A stretch of DNA of 48,274 bases. Origin: Actinomycetota bacterium. GTDB taxonomy: Bacteria; Actinomycetota; Acidimicrobiia; Acidimicrobiales; WLNW01. The position numbers and the translations under genes are program-made. The DNA is taken from NCBI GenBank assembly GCA_009699605.1, contig WLNW01000005.1, forward strand, positions 1-48,274. Direction: 5' to 3'. Under the pieces are notes generated by a model. The model saw only the letters and a list, made by a program, of their open reading frames with translations, was not told the origin of the DNA and did not search any database. This document shows, one piece after another, positions 21,836-31,125 of this stretch. Position 1 is the stretch's first letter, and every line of letters starts with the position of its first letter.

Positions 21836-23094
21836 CCGAAATGGCACGCTTCCGCGCGGGGGCGCTCCGCGTCGAGGCGGCAGTGACCGCGATTGCCCAG
21901 GGCGAGTTCGTGGTCGTCGCCGACGACCACGACCGCGAGAACGAAGGCGATCTGATCATCGCCGCCGACGCGGTGACCGCCGAAAAGATCGCGTTCATGG
22001 TTCGCCACACGAGCGGCCTGATCTGTGTCGGCATCACCAACGAGCGAGCCGATGAGTTGCAACTGCCGCTGATGGTGGCCCAGAACACCGAGGCCATGGG
22101 CACGGCGTTCACGGTGTCGATCGACTTCCTTGCGGGGAACTCCACGGGCATCTCGGCCGCTGACCGGGCCCGCACCATCCTGGCGCTCGGCGACCCGGGT
22201 GTGCGGCCCGAGGAGTTCTCCCGGCCGGGCCACATCTTCCCGCTGCGCGCCCGGCTCGGTGGCGTCCTCCGACGCCCCGGCCACACCGAGGCGTCGGTCG
22301 ACCTCGCCCGCCTCGCTCGTCGCTATCCAGCGGGTGCATTGTGCGAGATCGTCAACGAGGACGGCTCCATGGCCCGTGGCGCCGACCTCACCGAGTTTGC
22401 CGAGCGTCACGGCTTGGTCTACGTGACCGTGTCCGACCTGGTGGCCTACCGTCGGCGTTTCGAACCCCTCATCGAGCCGGTGGGCATAGCCCGTATCCCT
22501 ACGCGTCACGGCGATTTCAAGGCGCATGCGTACCGGTCGGTGCTCGACAACGTGGAGCACGTCGCGTTCGTACGCGGCACCATCGTCGGGTCCGAGAACG
22601 TGCTGGTCCGGGTCCACTCCGAGTGCCTCACCGGCGACGTGATCGGTTCACTCCGCTGCGACTGCGGCCCCCAGCTCGACGCAGCCATGGCCCTGATCGC
22701 CGAGGAGGGCACGGGCGTCGTCGTCTACCTCCGCGGGCAGGAAGGCCGGGGCATCGGGCTCGGCCACAAGCTCCGCGCGTACGAGCTGCAGGACTTGGGT
22801 CACGACACCGTCGACGCGAACATCGCGCTGGGCCTGCCGGTCGACTCGCGCGACTACGGCGTGGGTGCGCAGATCCTCTCCGATCTCGGCGTGACCACGT
22901 TGCGACTCCTCACCAACAACCCGGCCAAGTACGGCGGCCTCGCGTCGTATGGCCTCGAGATCACGGCGCGAGTGTCGATCGAGATCGAACCGAATCCCGA
23001 GAACGCCCGATATCTCGAGACCAAGCGCGAGCGCATGGGTCACGTGCTGCAGGTCCACGAGGGCGGCGCGAACTCCAAGGAGGCCAACGGATGA
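21832..23094 (+). CDS. ribBA: Bifunctional 3,4-dihydroxy-2-butanone-4-phosphate synthase / GTP cyclohydrolase II
   Basis: [47 protein letters not shown] cyclohydrolase [47 protein letters not shown]. Confidence 0.96.
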   Translation: MTEMARFRAGALRVEAAVTAIAQGEFVVVADDHDRENEGDLIIAADAVTAEKIAFMVRHTSGLICVGITNERADELQLPLMVAQNTEAMGTAFTVSIDFLAGNSTGISAADRARTILALGDPGVRPEEFSRPGHIFPLRARLGGVLRRPGHTEASVDLARLARRYPAGALCEIVNEDGSMARGADLTEFAERHGLVYVTVSDLVAYRRRFEPLIEPVGIARIPTRHGDFKAHAYRSVLDNVEHVAFVRGTIVGSENVLVRVHSECLTGDVIGSLRCDCGPQLDAAMALIAEEGTGVVVYLRGQEGRGIGLGHKLRAYELQDLGHDTVDANIALGLPVDSRDYGVGAQILSDLGVTTLRLLTNNPAKYGGLASYGLEITARVSIEIEPNPENARYLETKRERMGHVLQVHEGGANSKEANG

Positions 23095-23558
23095 TCGTGC
23101 ACGAAGGCAACCTCAGCGGTGCCGGTATCCGGCTGGGCATCGTCGCCGCCCGCTTCAACGAGACGGTGGTGCGCACGCTGGTGAACGGGGCCGTTGATGT
23201 GGCCCGTCGCGCCGGCGTGGCCGACGACGCCATCGAGCTCGTTTGGGTGCCCGGAGCGTTCGAGATCCCGGTGGTCGCCGCGACGCTGGCGTCGAGCGGC
23301 CGGGTCGACGCAGTCTTGTGCCTGGGCGCGGTCATCCGCGGCGACACCCCGCACTTCGATTACGTGGCCGGCCAAGCGGCCAGTGGCGTGGCCAAGGTTG
23401 GCCTCGACACCGGCGTGCCCGTGATCTTCGGGGTGCTCACCACCGACACTGCCGAACAGGCCGAGGCCCGCGCCGGCGGCAAGGCTGGCAACAAGGGCGC
23501 CGATGCTGCGCTGGCGGCCATCGAAACCGTTAACGTGCTGCGCTCCCTGCGAGGCTGA
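23091..23558 (+). CDS. ribH: 6,7-dimethyl-8-ribityllumazine synthase
   Basis: [66 protein letters not shown]. Confidence 0.95.
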   Translation: MIVHEGNLSGAGIRLGIVAARFNETVVRTLVNGAVDVARRAGVADDAIELVWVPGAFEIPVVAATLASSGRVDAVLCLGAVIRGDTPHFDYVAGQAASGVAKVGLDTGVPVIFGVLTTDTAEQAEARAGGKAGNKGADAALAAIETVNVLRSLRG

Positions 23559-23728
23559 CCAGCGCCGACGAGCGGCGAGGTGGGAACCGTCGCGCTGGCA
23601 CCATCTGGTAGGTCGTCCACGTCACGGCGGCCACCGATGCCTGTCGGACAGTCCTGGCCATCTCCGAGATTGGCAGCAGCGTGATCCTCTGAGGCGTGGC
23701 CCACCTGCGGGCGTAGCCTGGCCAGCCC

Positions 23729-23928
23729 ATGCATGTGCTCGCTACCCCGTAGCCATCGCCGAGACCGAGTGGCAGGACACCTGGCAACGCTCCCAACTCG
23801 GAATTGCCGCGGTGTCGTCGAGCGCTCGGGTGATACAAGAGATCATGGACGACGCCGAACGGTTCGTTTGGTCGTTTCCCGACATCGAAGTGACCGAAGT
23901 TCGACGACACTGGCTCGAAGAGGACTGA
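23729..23928 (+). pseudogene. ylxP: YlxP (DUF503) remnant: N-terminal segment missing and frame shifted
   Basis: ATG CAT GTG CTC (MHVL) in one frame, then RYPVAIAETEWQDTWQRSQLGIAAVSSSARVIQEIMDDAERFVWSFPDIEVTEVRRHWLEED in another; the latter matches the DUF503 C-terminal two thirds; lies just before rbfA. Confidence 0.7.
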
Positions 23929-23930
23929 CC

Positions 23931-24389
23931 ATGGCACCACCACGCCGACGCCGCACCACGAGCTCCGCTCGCGGGTACGACCGCGCCGATCGCCTCAGCG
24001 AGCTCCTGCGCGAGATCATCGCGGAGACGCTCGATCACATCGACGATGACCGCTTGCAGTTGGTCACGGTGACCGCGGTCGAGGTCGACCGCGAGCTTGA
24101 GCACGCGAAGATCTATTACACGTGCCTTGACGGCAACGACCTCGCCGACGATGTCGTCGAAGCCTTCGCCGAGCAGCGTGGGCGCGTGCGCAAGGCCATC
24201 GGCGTGCAGGCCAAGGTGCGCCGCGTGCCAAACCTGACGTTCCTCCCCGACAACGTGCTCCGCAGCGCGCAGCGAATCGAGGAGATCCTCGCCAAGATGC
24301 CGCGGCTGCCCGATGCCCCAGAGCCTGTCGTGACATCGGATGCCGACGCGGGTGCGGTCGTCGCGAACGACGCCGACGATGGCCGCTGA
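23931..24389 (+). CDS. rbfA: Ribosome-binding factor A
   Basis: RADRLSELLREIIAETLDHIDDDRLQLVTVTAVEVDRELEHAKIYYTCL..RVPNLTFLPDNVLRSAQRIEEIL. Confidence 0.93.
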   Translation: MAPPRRRRTTSSARGYDRADRLSELLREIIAETLDHIDDDRLQLVTVTAVEVDRELEHAKIYYTCLDGNDLADDVVEAFAEQRGRVRKAIGVQAKVRRVPNLTFLPDNVLRSAQRIEEILAKMPRLPDAPEPVVTSDADAGAVVANDADDGR

Positions 24390-25308
24390 ACTGCACGGGT
24401 TCGCGGTGGTCGACAAGGCTGCCGGATGGACATCCCACGATGTCGTCGCCAAGTCGCGCGGCATCCTGCGCACCCGCAAGATCGGCCATTCCGGCACCCT
24501 CGACCCCGACGCCACAGGCGTGCTCGTGCTGGGGATCGGCCACGCGACGAGGTTGCTGAAGTACTGCACCGCGTTCGGCAAGTCGTACGTGGGCGAGATC
24601 GTGTTCGGCGTCGAGACCGCCACGCTCGACGCAGCGGGCGCGGTGACCGCGACCTACGACATGCGCTCGATCACCGCCGACGCGGTGAACGCGGCCACGC
24701 ATCGATTCGTGGGTGACATCGAGCAGATCCCACCCATGGTCAGCGCGATCAAGATCGACGGCAAGCGCCTTCACGAGCTGGCTCGCCAGGGCATCGAGGT
24801 GGAGCGCGCACCGCGTCCGGTGCACGTGTCACGCTTCGCGGTCGAGGAGCTCGTGCCCGATGCCGCTGGCAACCCGGTGTACCGCTGCGAGGTCGACTGT
24901 TCTTCGGGCACCTACATCCGCACCCTCGCGGCCGATCTCGGCACGGCGTTGGGCGGCGGCGCCCACCTCCGAGCACTGCGCCGGACCGCCGTTGGTTCGT
25001 TCACGCTCGCGCAGGCTGTTGCCCTCGAGGCGCTCGGGCCGGACCACGTGGTCTCGCCGGCGTTCGGGATGAGCTCCTTCGGTCTCCACGAGGTCGACGA
25101 GGCCACCGCAGCTCTCGTCGCGAACGGACGCGTGCTGCCGCTCGAGGTGCTCGGGGTGCACGGCGACGGCCCTTGGCCGCTGTGCGATGGGTCGGGGGTC
25201 CTGCTCGCCGTGTACGAGCGGCACGGGGCCGGCACGGCCAAGCCATCCGTGGTTCTCCCGACGGCGTTCGCGCCTGTCGGGCGCGGCGACGAGCCGCAGG
25301 ACAGCTAG
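24379..25308 (+). CDS. truB: tRNA pseudouridine(55) synthase
   Basis: GFAVVDKAAGWTSHDVVAKSRGILRTRKIGHSGTLDPDATGVLVLGIGHATRL; CSSGTYIRTLAADLG. Confidence 0.96.
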   Translation: MAAELHGFAVVDKAAGWTSHDVVAKSRGILRTRKIGHSGTLDPDATGVLVLGIGHATRLLKYCTAFGKSYVGEIVFGVETATLDAAGAVTATYDMRSITADAVNAATHRFVGDIEQIPPMVSAIKIDGKRLHELARQGIEVERAPRPVHVSRFAVEELVPDAAGNPVYRCEVDCSSGTYIRTLAADLGTALGGGAHLRALRRTAVGSFTLAQAVALEALGPDHVVSPAFGMSSFGLHEVDEATAALVANGRVLPLEVLGVHGDGPWPLCDGSGVLLAVYERHGAGTAKPSVVLPTAFAPVGRGDEPQDS

Positions 25309-25319
25309 CGTCGGCATCC

Positions 25320-26273
25320 ATGCAGGTCTTGCAGGATCGCCGGGATCGGCTCGCGCCCGGTGCGGCGACCGCGATCAGCATCGGTGTCTTCGACGGCGTC
25401 CATCTGGGCCATCAACACGTGCTGCGCCAGCTGCGCGCCGATGCCGAACGGCTCGGCGTCGCGTCCGCGGTCGTCACCTTCGACACGCACCCGGCGTTGG
25501 TGCTGCGTCCGGAAAGTGCGCCCCGGCTGCTGACCACGTTGCCGCAGAAGCTCGAGCTGCTCGCGGCCAACGGCGTCGACGTGGTGTACGTCGTGCACTT
25601 CGACCAGGAACGTGCGGGCACCACCGCCGAGGAGTTCGTGCGCGAGGTGTTCGTCGACTCGCTCCGGGCTCGGGCCATCGTGGTGGGCGAGGACTTCCAC
25701 TTCGGGAAGGACCGTCGCGGAACCGTCGCCCGGCTGCGCGAGCTCGGGGCCGATGCCGGTTTCGTCGTACGCGGGCTCGAGCTCATCCGGCACGCGCCTG
25801 GTGCGCTCGAACCGGTCACCTCCACGGCAGTGCGGCGCGCCCTCGCGGGCGGCGATGTCACCGCGGCATCCGCGATGCTCGGGCGCCCCTACGAAGTGCG
25901 TGGCACCGTGGTCCCCGGAGCCGGTCGCGGCGCACCGCTCGGCTTCCCCACAGCAAACATCGATGTTCCCGCACAGATGGCGTGGCCCGCCGACGCGGTC
26001 TACGCCGGTTGGTATGAGCGGCCTGACGGCTCGCGTTGGCCGGCCGCGATCAACATCGGTCGCCGTCCGACCTTCGTCCAGCATGCGGCCACCTCGGTGA
26101 TCGAGGCGCACCTCATCGGCTCTCGGGTCGAACTGCTCGGCGAGGATGCACGGCTGAGCTTCGTCGAGTTGCTCCGCTCCGAGCAACGCTTCAGCGATGC
26201 GGAGGCGCTGGTCGCTCAACTTCAGCGCGACGTCGACGCGGCACGAACGGTCCTGGCTGCACACGAGCCCTGA
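25320..26273 (+). CDS. ribF: Bifunctional riboflavin kinase / FAD synthetase
   Basis: ISIGVFDGVHLGHQHVLRQL, RGAPLGFPTANIDVP, YAGWYERPDGSRWPAAINIGRRPTF. Confidence 0.94.
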   Translation: MQVLQDRRDRLAPGAATAISIGVFDGVHLGHQHVLRQLRADAERLGVASAVVTFDTHPALVLRPESAPRLLTTLPQKLELLAANGVDVVYVVHFDQERAGTTAEEFVREVFVDSLRARAIVVGEDFHFGKDRRGTVARLRELGADAGFVVRGLELIRHAPGALEPVTSTAVRRALAGGDVTAASAMLGRPYEVRGTVVPGAGRGAPLGFPTANIDVPAQMAWPADAVYAGWYERPDGSRWPAAINIGRRPTFVQHAATSVIEAHLIGSRVELLGEDARLSFVELLRSEQRFSDAEALVAQLQRDVDAARTVLAAHEP

Positions 26274-26300
26274 CCGCGCCACCGGCACCGGTGGGCGCGG
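26274..26300. terminator. GC-rich hairpin between convergent ribF and ppa
   Basis: ccgcgccaccgg-cac-cggtgggcgcgg style inverted repeat with one bulge, no T-tract. Confidence 0.4.
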
Positions 26301-26340
26301 TGGATCGCGGATATCGGCCGATCTCGACGGCGGCGGGTGC

Positions 26341-26898
26341 CTACCGTTCGTTCGCTCGGCGCTTCGGCACCACCGGCGGTGCCGGCTTGTAGTCGTGGCG
26401 TGCTTCCACGAGCAGCTCGTGGGCCCGGGCCCGGTCGCCCCAGTGGCTGGTCTCGGTGGACTTGCCGGGTTCGAGTGCCTTGTAGACCTCGAAGAAGTGG
26501 TCGATCTCCGAGCGGAGCAGCGCCGGCAGGTCGTCGAGGTCCTGGATCTGGTCCCATCGGGGGTCGCCGTAGGGGACCGCCATGATCTTGGCGTCGGGAC
26601 CAGCTTCGTCGCGCATCTCCATGACGCCGACCGGTCGGGCCCACACGTGCACGCCGGGGAAGACCGGCTCGTCCATGAGCACGAGGATGTCGATCGGGTC
26701 GCCGTCGCCCGCGAGCGTGAGCGGGATGAACCCGTAGTTGGCGGGGTAGCGCGTGGCGGTGAACAACATACGGTCGAGCCACACGTCCCCGCTGTCGTCG
26801 TCGATCTCGTATTTGTTGCGCGAGTCGCGGGGGATCTCGATGATCGCCTCGACCCGGTGCGGGTACTCGGGGCCTGGCTTGTGACCGATGGAACTCAT
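26341..26898 (-). CDS. ppa: Inorganic pyrophosphatase
   Basis: VEAIIEIPRDSRNKYEID, YPANYGFIPLTLAGDGDPIDILVL, VPYGDPRWDQIQDLDDLP. Confidence 0.96.
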   Translation of the reverse strand: MSSIGHKPGPEYPHRVEAIIEIPRDSRNKYEIDDDSGDVWLDRMLFTATRYPANYGFIPLTLAGDGDPIDILVLMDEPVFPGVHVWARPVGVMEMRDEAGPDAKIMAVPYGDPRWDQIQDLDDLPALLRSEIDHFFEVYKALEPGKSTETSHWGDRARAHELLVEARHDYKPAPPVVPKRRANER

Positions 26899-27899
26899 TG
26901 TGCTGCCTCGGGTTGGTCTCGTTCGAGCTCGTGACGCTTCGCAGTTCGTAGCGACAAAAGCACCGTGATTGTGAGCGCCCCGGCGATGAACCCGAGCGAG
27001 ATGGGTGTGGGGATGGGGATCTGGTGTGCGAGCAGCATCTTCAACCCGACGAAGGCGAGGATCGCGCCGAGGCCAAGGTTGAGGTGCACGAGCTTGTCGC
27101 TCGCACCGATGAGCAAGAAGTAGATAGAACGGAGGCCCATGATGGCGAAGGCGTTCGAGGTGAAGACGATGAACTGGCTACGACTCACCGCCAGCACGGC
27201 GGGCACCGAGTCGACAGCGAACAGCACATCGGTGAGCTCAACCATGATGAGCACCAGGAAGAGCGGGGTCGCGAAGCGTCGCCCGAACTCTCGGACGAAG
27301 AGCCGGTCGCCGCGGTAGCCCTCGGTGACCGGCAGGACGCGGCGGGCCAACCGGAAGATGGGGTTGTGCTCGGGGTCGACCTCGGTCTCATCCTGGGTGG
27401 TGAGCTTGACCGCGGTGTAGATGAGGAACGCCCCGAACACGTACTCGATCCACGAGAAACGCTCGAGCAGTGCGACGCCGGCGAAGATGAAGGCCGCCCG
27501 GAGCGCCAAGGCACCGAAGATGCCCCAGAACAACACCCGACGCTGATGTTCGAGCGGCACCTTGAAGTAGCCGAAGATCACCGCCCAGACGAACACGTTG
27601 TCGACCGAGAGGCTCTCCTCGATCACGTAGCCGGTGAGGTACTGGCCGGCCGCCGAATTGCCGAGCGTGGCCGCGAGCACCCCGGCGAAGCCCACGCCGA
27701 TGACGATCCAGATCGATGTGCCGATCGCCGCGGCCCGTAGCGTGATTTCGGCCTCTTGGCGGCGAAAGATCACGAGATCGACCGCGATGAACGTGGCGAA
27801 CACCGCGATCGCGGCGATCCAGGCCCAGGCGGCAACGTGGATGTCGGCGCCCGGGATGTCGCTCGACGACGCGAGTAAGGAAGCGGCCGGCGAGAACAT
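26895..27899 (-). CDS. TerC/Alx family integral membrane protein (start 27899 or 27962)
   Basis: [54 protein letters not shown]; 4-nt overlap with ppa. Confidence 0.9.
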   Translation of the reverse strand: MFSPAASLLASSSDIPGADIHVAAWAWIAAIAVFATFIAVDLVIFRRQEAEITLRAAAIGTSIWIVIGVGFAGVLAATLGNSAAGQYLTGYVIEESLSVDNVFVWAVIFGYFKVPLEHQRRVLFWGIFGALALRAAFIFAGVALLERFSWIEYVFGAFLIYTAVKLTTQDETEVDPEHNPIFRLARRVLPVTEGYRGDRLFVREFGRRFATPLFLVLIMVELTDVLFAVDSVPAVLAVSRSQFIVFTSNAFAIMGLRSIYFLLIGASDKLVHLNLGLGAILAFVGLKMLLAHQIPIPTPISLGFIAGALTITVLLSLRTAKRHELERDQPEAAQ

Positions 27900-27990
27900 G
27901 ACGAACAGATACGGTAGCGACCAGGGCTGCGGGGGCGGTGGTTCTCGGCCAGGACGAGCCATGACGCACACCGCCGGGCGACGGGCCACG

Positions 27991-28012
27991 GGTCCGGCCG
28001 AGGTCCGGCCGA
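27991..28012. repeat. Perfect adjacent tandem repeat of ggtccggccga (2 x 11 bp) upstream of rpsO
   Basis: Direct reading. Confidence 0.9.
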
Positions 28013-28158
28013 GGTGTGCTGGTACGATTCCGGGGTCGTGCGAACGCACGTCTGCTCCGGGTGTCGTACTGATGCGCTGCGTGTCGAACGCTCGTGCGTC
28101 CAACGCACTCTGGGGCCGGGTCCTATGCCCACCTCGACGAAAGAGACTTGTTTCCTTC

Positions 28159-28428
28159 ATGGCCGAAAACCTGCCCCCGAAGTCCGCGACCATTGCGGCC
28201 CACGGCCTGCACGCTTCCGACACCGGGTCTCCCGAGGTCCAGATAGCGCTCCTCACGGCTCGCATCAACCACCTCACCGAGCACCTCAAGGTCCACAAGA
28301 AGGACCACCACAGCCGTCGCGGCCTCCTGATGCTCGTTGGTCAGCGTCGCCGCATGCTCGACTACGTCCGCAAGACCGACGTCGAGCGCTACCGCTCGAT
28401 CATCGCCCGCTTGGGCCTGCGCCGATAG
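28159..28428 (+). CDS. rpsO: 30S ribosomal protein S15
   Basis: [53 protein letters not shown]. Confidence 0.97.
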   Translation: MAENLPPKSATIAAHGLHASDTGSPEVQIALLTARINHLTEHLKVHKKDHHSRRGLLMLVGQRRRMLDYVRKTDVERYRSIIARLGLRR

Positions 28429-28440
28429 CAGAATCCATAT

Positions 28441-28488
28441 GACGCACGGGCGGCCTTCGCGACAACGGGGTGGCCGCCCGCTTGCGTC
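28441..28488 (+). other. Long hairpin between rpsO and pnp (possible processing/attenuation element)
   Basis: cgggcggcc/ggccgcccg 9-bp stem extended by gacgca/tgcgtc across a 2-nt bulge. Confidence 0.55.
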
Positions 28489-28656
28489 GGCCCTGTTCCC
28501 GTACCTTTCCAAAAACCCACGCGGCACCGTTCCGCGGGTCAGTTGCCAGTTGCCTGTTGCTCGGCGTCACCGACGTCGAGAGGCGGACAACTGGAGAGCT
28601 GGCCCCGACGAATGCGGACCAACAGGTGTGCCGCACCCACCAATCCAGGAGTTTCC

Positions 28657-31125
28657 ATGGCCAATGTCCACACCGTTTCGGGCGGCGTCTCCGGCGCGTC
28701 CGACAAAGTTCTGTCCTTCGAGACCGGCAAGCTCGCGGGCCTCGCCGACGGCGCGGTCGTCGCCCGTCTGGGCGACACCACCGTCCTCGTCACCGCCACG
28801 GCGGCCAGGTCGGTCCGTGACGGCATCGACTTCTTCCCGCTCACCGTCGACATCGAAGAGCGTTCGTACGCCGCAGGCAAGATCCCCGGCTCGTTCTTCC
28901 GTCGCGAGGGCCGCGCCCCCGACTCGGCGATCCTCACCTGCCGCCTGATCGACCGGCCGCTGCGCCCGTCGTTCCCCGAGGGCTTCCGCAATGAGGTCCA
29001 TGTGGTCGGCACCGTGCTCGGCGCCGACATGCACAATCCCTACGACGTGCTCGCCATCAACGGCGCGTCGGCCGCGCTCATGCTGTCGGGCATTCCCTTC
29101 GACGGCCCGATCGGCGCCGTACGCGTGGCCTACACCACCGACGGCGTGTGGCTGCCGCACCCCACTTTCGAAGAGGGTGACGAGTCCACCTTCGAGCTCG
29201 TGGTGGCTGGACGGGCGCTCGACAACGGCGACGTCGCCATCATGATGGTCGAAGCTGGCGGTACCGAGAAGTCGTTCGAGTACTACGCCGATGGTGCCCC
29301 CAAGGTCGACGAAGCGGCGCTTGCCGCAGGTCTCCAGGCCTCGAAGACCTGGATCATGGAGTCGATCGTGCTGCAGCGTCAGCTGCTCGATGCCGCGGGC
29401 CGCAAGCCCACCGTCGACTACGTCGCCCAGATCGACTACACCGACGCCATCTACGACGCGGTGTACGCCGCTGGCGCCACCCGCCTGGCCGCGTCGCAGC
29501 AGATCTCCGACAAGGCCGCCCGTCAGGCCGCCGAGAACAAGGCCAAGGCCGAGATCCTCGCTGAGTTGGGCGCCAAGTTCGCCGACGAACCCAACGGCGA
29601 GAAGTACCTCAAGGCGGCCATCCGTTCGGTCACCAAGAAGATCGTGCGCAAGCGCATCGTCGAAGAAGGCGTCCGCATCGACGGCCGCGGCGTACGCGAC
29701 ATCCGCCCGCTGTCGTCCGAGGTCGGCCTGCTCCCCACGGCGCACGGTTCCGGTCTGTTCCAGCGCGGCGAGACCCAGGTACTCAACATCTGCACGCTCG
29801 GTATGCAGCGCATGGATCAGATGATCGACGGCATCGACCCGACCACCCGCAAGCGCTACATGCACCACTACAACTTCCCGCCGTTCTCCACCGGCGAGAC
29901 GGGTTTCATGCGTGGCCCGAAGCGCCGCGAGATCGGCCACGGCCTCCTCGCCGAGCGTGCGTTGTTCCCGGTCATTCCCTCGCTCGAGGATTTCCCTTAC
30001 ACCATCCGCACCGTGAGCGAGGTGCTGTCCTCGAACGGCTCCACCTCCATGGGCTCGGTGTGCGGCTCCTCCCTGTCGCTCATGGATGCCGGTGTGCCGA
30101 TCAAGGCGCCGGTGGCTGGCATCGCCATGGGTCTCGTCTACGCCGAGGGCAAGTACACCACCCTCACCGACATCCTCGGTGCCGAGGACGCCTTCGGCGA
30201 CATGGACTTCAAGGTGGCTGGCACGGCCGACGCGGTCACGGCGTTGCAGCTCGACACCAAGATCGACGGCATCCCCGCCGATGTGTTGGCCGCTGCGCTC
30301 GATCAGGCCAAAGAAGCCCGCCTGGCCATCCTCGCGGTCATGGCCACGGCCATCGCGGCGCCCCGCGACGACGTGGGCAGCAACGCCCCGAAGATCATCA
30401 GCTTCGAGATTCCGATCGACAAGATCGGCGAGGTCATCGGCCCCAAGGGCAAGGTCATCAACGCCATCCAGGCCGAGACCGGCGCCAGCATCTCCGTCGA
30501 CGACGACGGCTCGGTGGGCAAGGTGTCCATCGCGTCGCCCGACCGTGACATCGTGGCCGAGGCCGAGCGCCAGATCCGCCTCATCCTCAACCCGCCCACC
30601 GCGGGCGTGGGCGAGATCTACATGGGCCGGGTTGTCAACATCACCAAGTTCGGTGCGTTCGTCAACATCCTCCCCGGTCGTGACGGCCTCGTGCACATCT
30701 CCAAGCTCGGTGGCGGCAAGCGCATCGACCGGGTCGAAGACGTCGTCGATCTGGGCGACGAGATCGAGGTCCGGGTCGAGGACATCGACCCGAATGGCAA
30801 GATCTCGCTCGTCCCCGTCGGGGCCCCCGCCGGGGAGGCCTCCCCAAAAGCTGATGGCCCGGCGCGTGCGTCGGGCCTCACCGCCGAGGCCGGCGAAGAC
30901 CATGTGGCCTCGTCCAACAGCGGTGCATCGAGCAGCGTGAACGTGTCCTTCGAGGATGCGTTCGATGCGGAACTCGCGGCTGACCTCGGGGTTCTCGGGC
31001 CCGAGTCGCGTCCGCTCCGCGACGACGGTGGTCGGCGCCCGAGTGGCGATCGCGGCGGCCGTGGCGGAAGCCGGGGCGGCGACCGTGGTGGTCGCAGCGG
31101 CGGTGGCGGCGGTCGACGCCGCTGA
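28657..31125 (+). CDS. pnp: Polyribonucleotide nucleotidyltransferase (PNPase) with C-terminal RGG-type tail
   Basis: RPLRPSFPEGFRNEVHVVGTVLGAD, GERTQ-type segment QRGETQVLNICTLG, KH GPKGKVINAIQAETGASISVDDDG, S1 domain GRVVNITKFGAFVNILPGRDGLVHISKL. Confidence 0.97.
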   Translation: MANVHTVSGGVSGASDKVLSFETGKLAGLADGAVVARLGDTTVLVTATAARSVRDGIDFFPLTVDIEERSYAAGKIPGSFFRREGRAPDSAILTCRLIDRPLRPSFPEGFRNEVHVVGTVLGADMHNPYDVLAINGASAALMLSGIPFDGPIGAVRVAYTTDGVWLPHPTFEEGDESTFELVVAGRALDNGDVAIMMVEAGGTEKSFEYYADGAPKVDEAALAAGLQASKTWIMESIVLQRQLLDAAGRKPTVDYVAQIDYTDAIYDAVYAAGATRLAASQQISDKAARQAAENKAKAEILAELGAKFADEPNGEKYLKAAIRSVTKKIVRKRIVEEGVRIDGRGVRDIRPLSSEVGLLPTAHGSGLFQRGETQVLNICTLGMQRMDQMIDGIDPTTRKRYMHHYNFPPFSTGETGFMRGPKRREIGHGLLAERALFPVIPSLEDFPYTIRTVSEVLSSNGSTSMGSVCGSSLSLMDAGVPIKAPVAGIAMGLVYAEGKYTTLTDILGAEDAFGDMDFKVAGTADAVTALQLDTKIDGIPADVLAAALDQAKEARLAILAVMATAIAAPRDDVGSNAPKIISFEIPIDKIGEVIGPKGKVINAIQAETGASISVDDDGSVGKVSIASPDRDIVAEAERQIRLILNPPTAGVGEIYMGRVVNITKFGAFVNILPGRDGLVHISKLGGGKRIDRVEDVVDLGDEIEVRVEDIDPNGKISLVPVGAPAGEASPKADGPARASGLTAEAGEDHVASSNSGASSSVNVSFEDAFDAELAADLGVLGPESRPLRDDGGRRPSGDRGGRGGSRGGDRGGRSGGGGGRRR

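Noticed and set aside
23559-23598. ccagcgc...gcgctgg dyad after ribH as a terminator
   Set aside because: Only 7-bp arms with a 26-nt loop and no T-tract; too weak to call.
27963-28158. Manganese (yybP-ykoY) riboswitch upstream of terC
   Set aside because: TerC genes are sometimes controlled this way, but I could not identify the conserved aptamer segments on the minus strand of this region.
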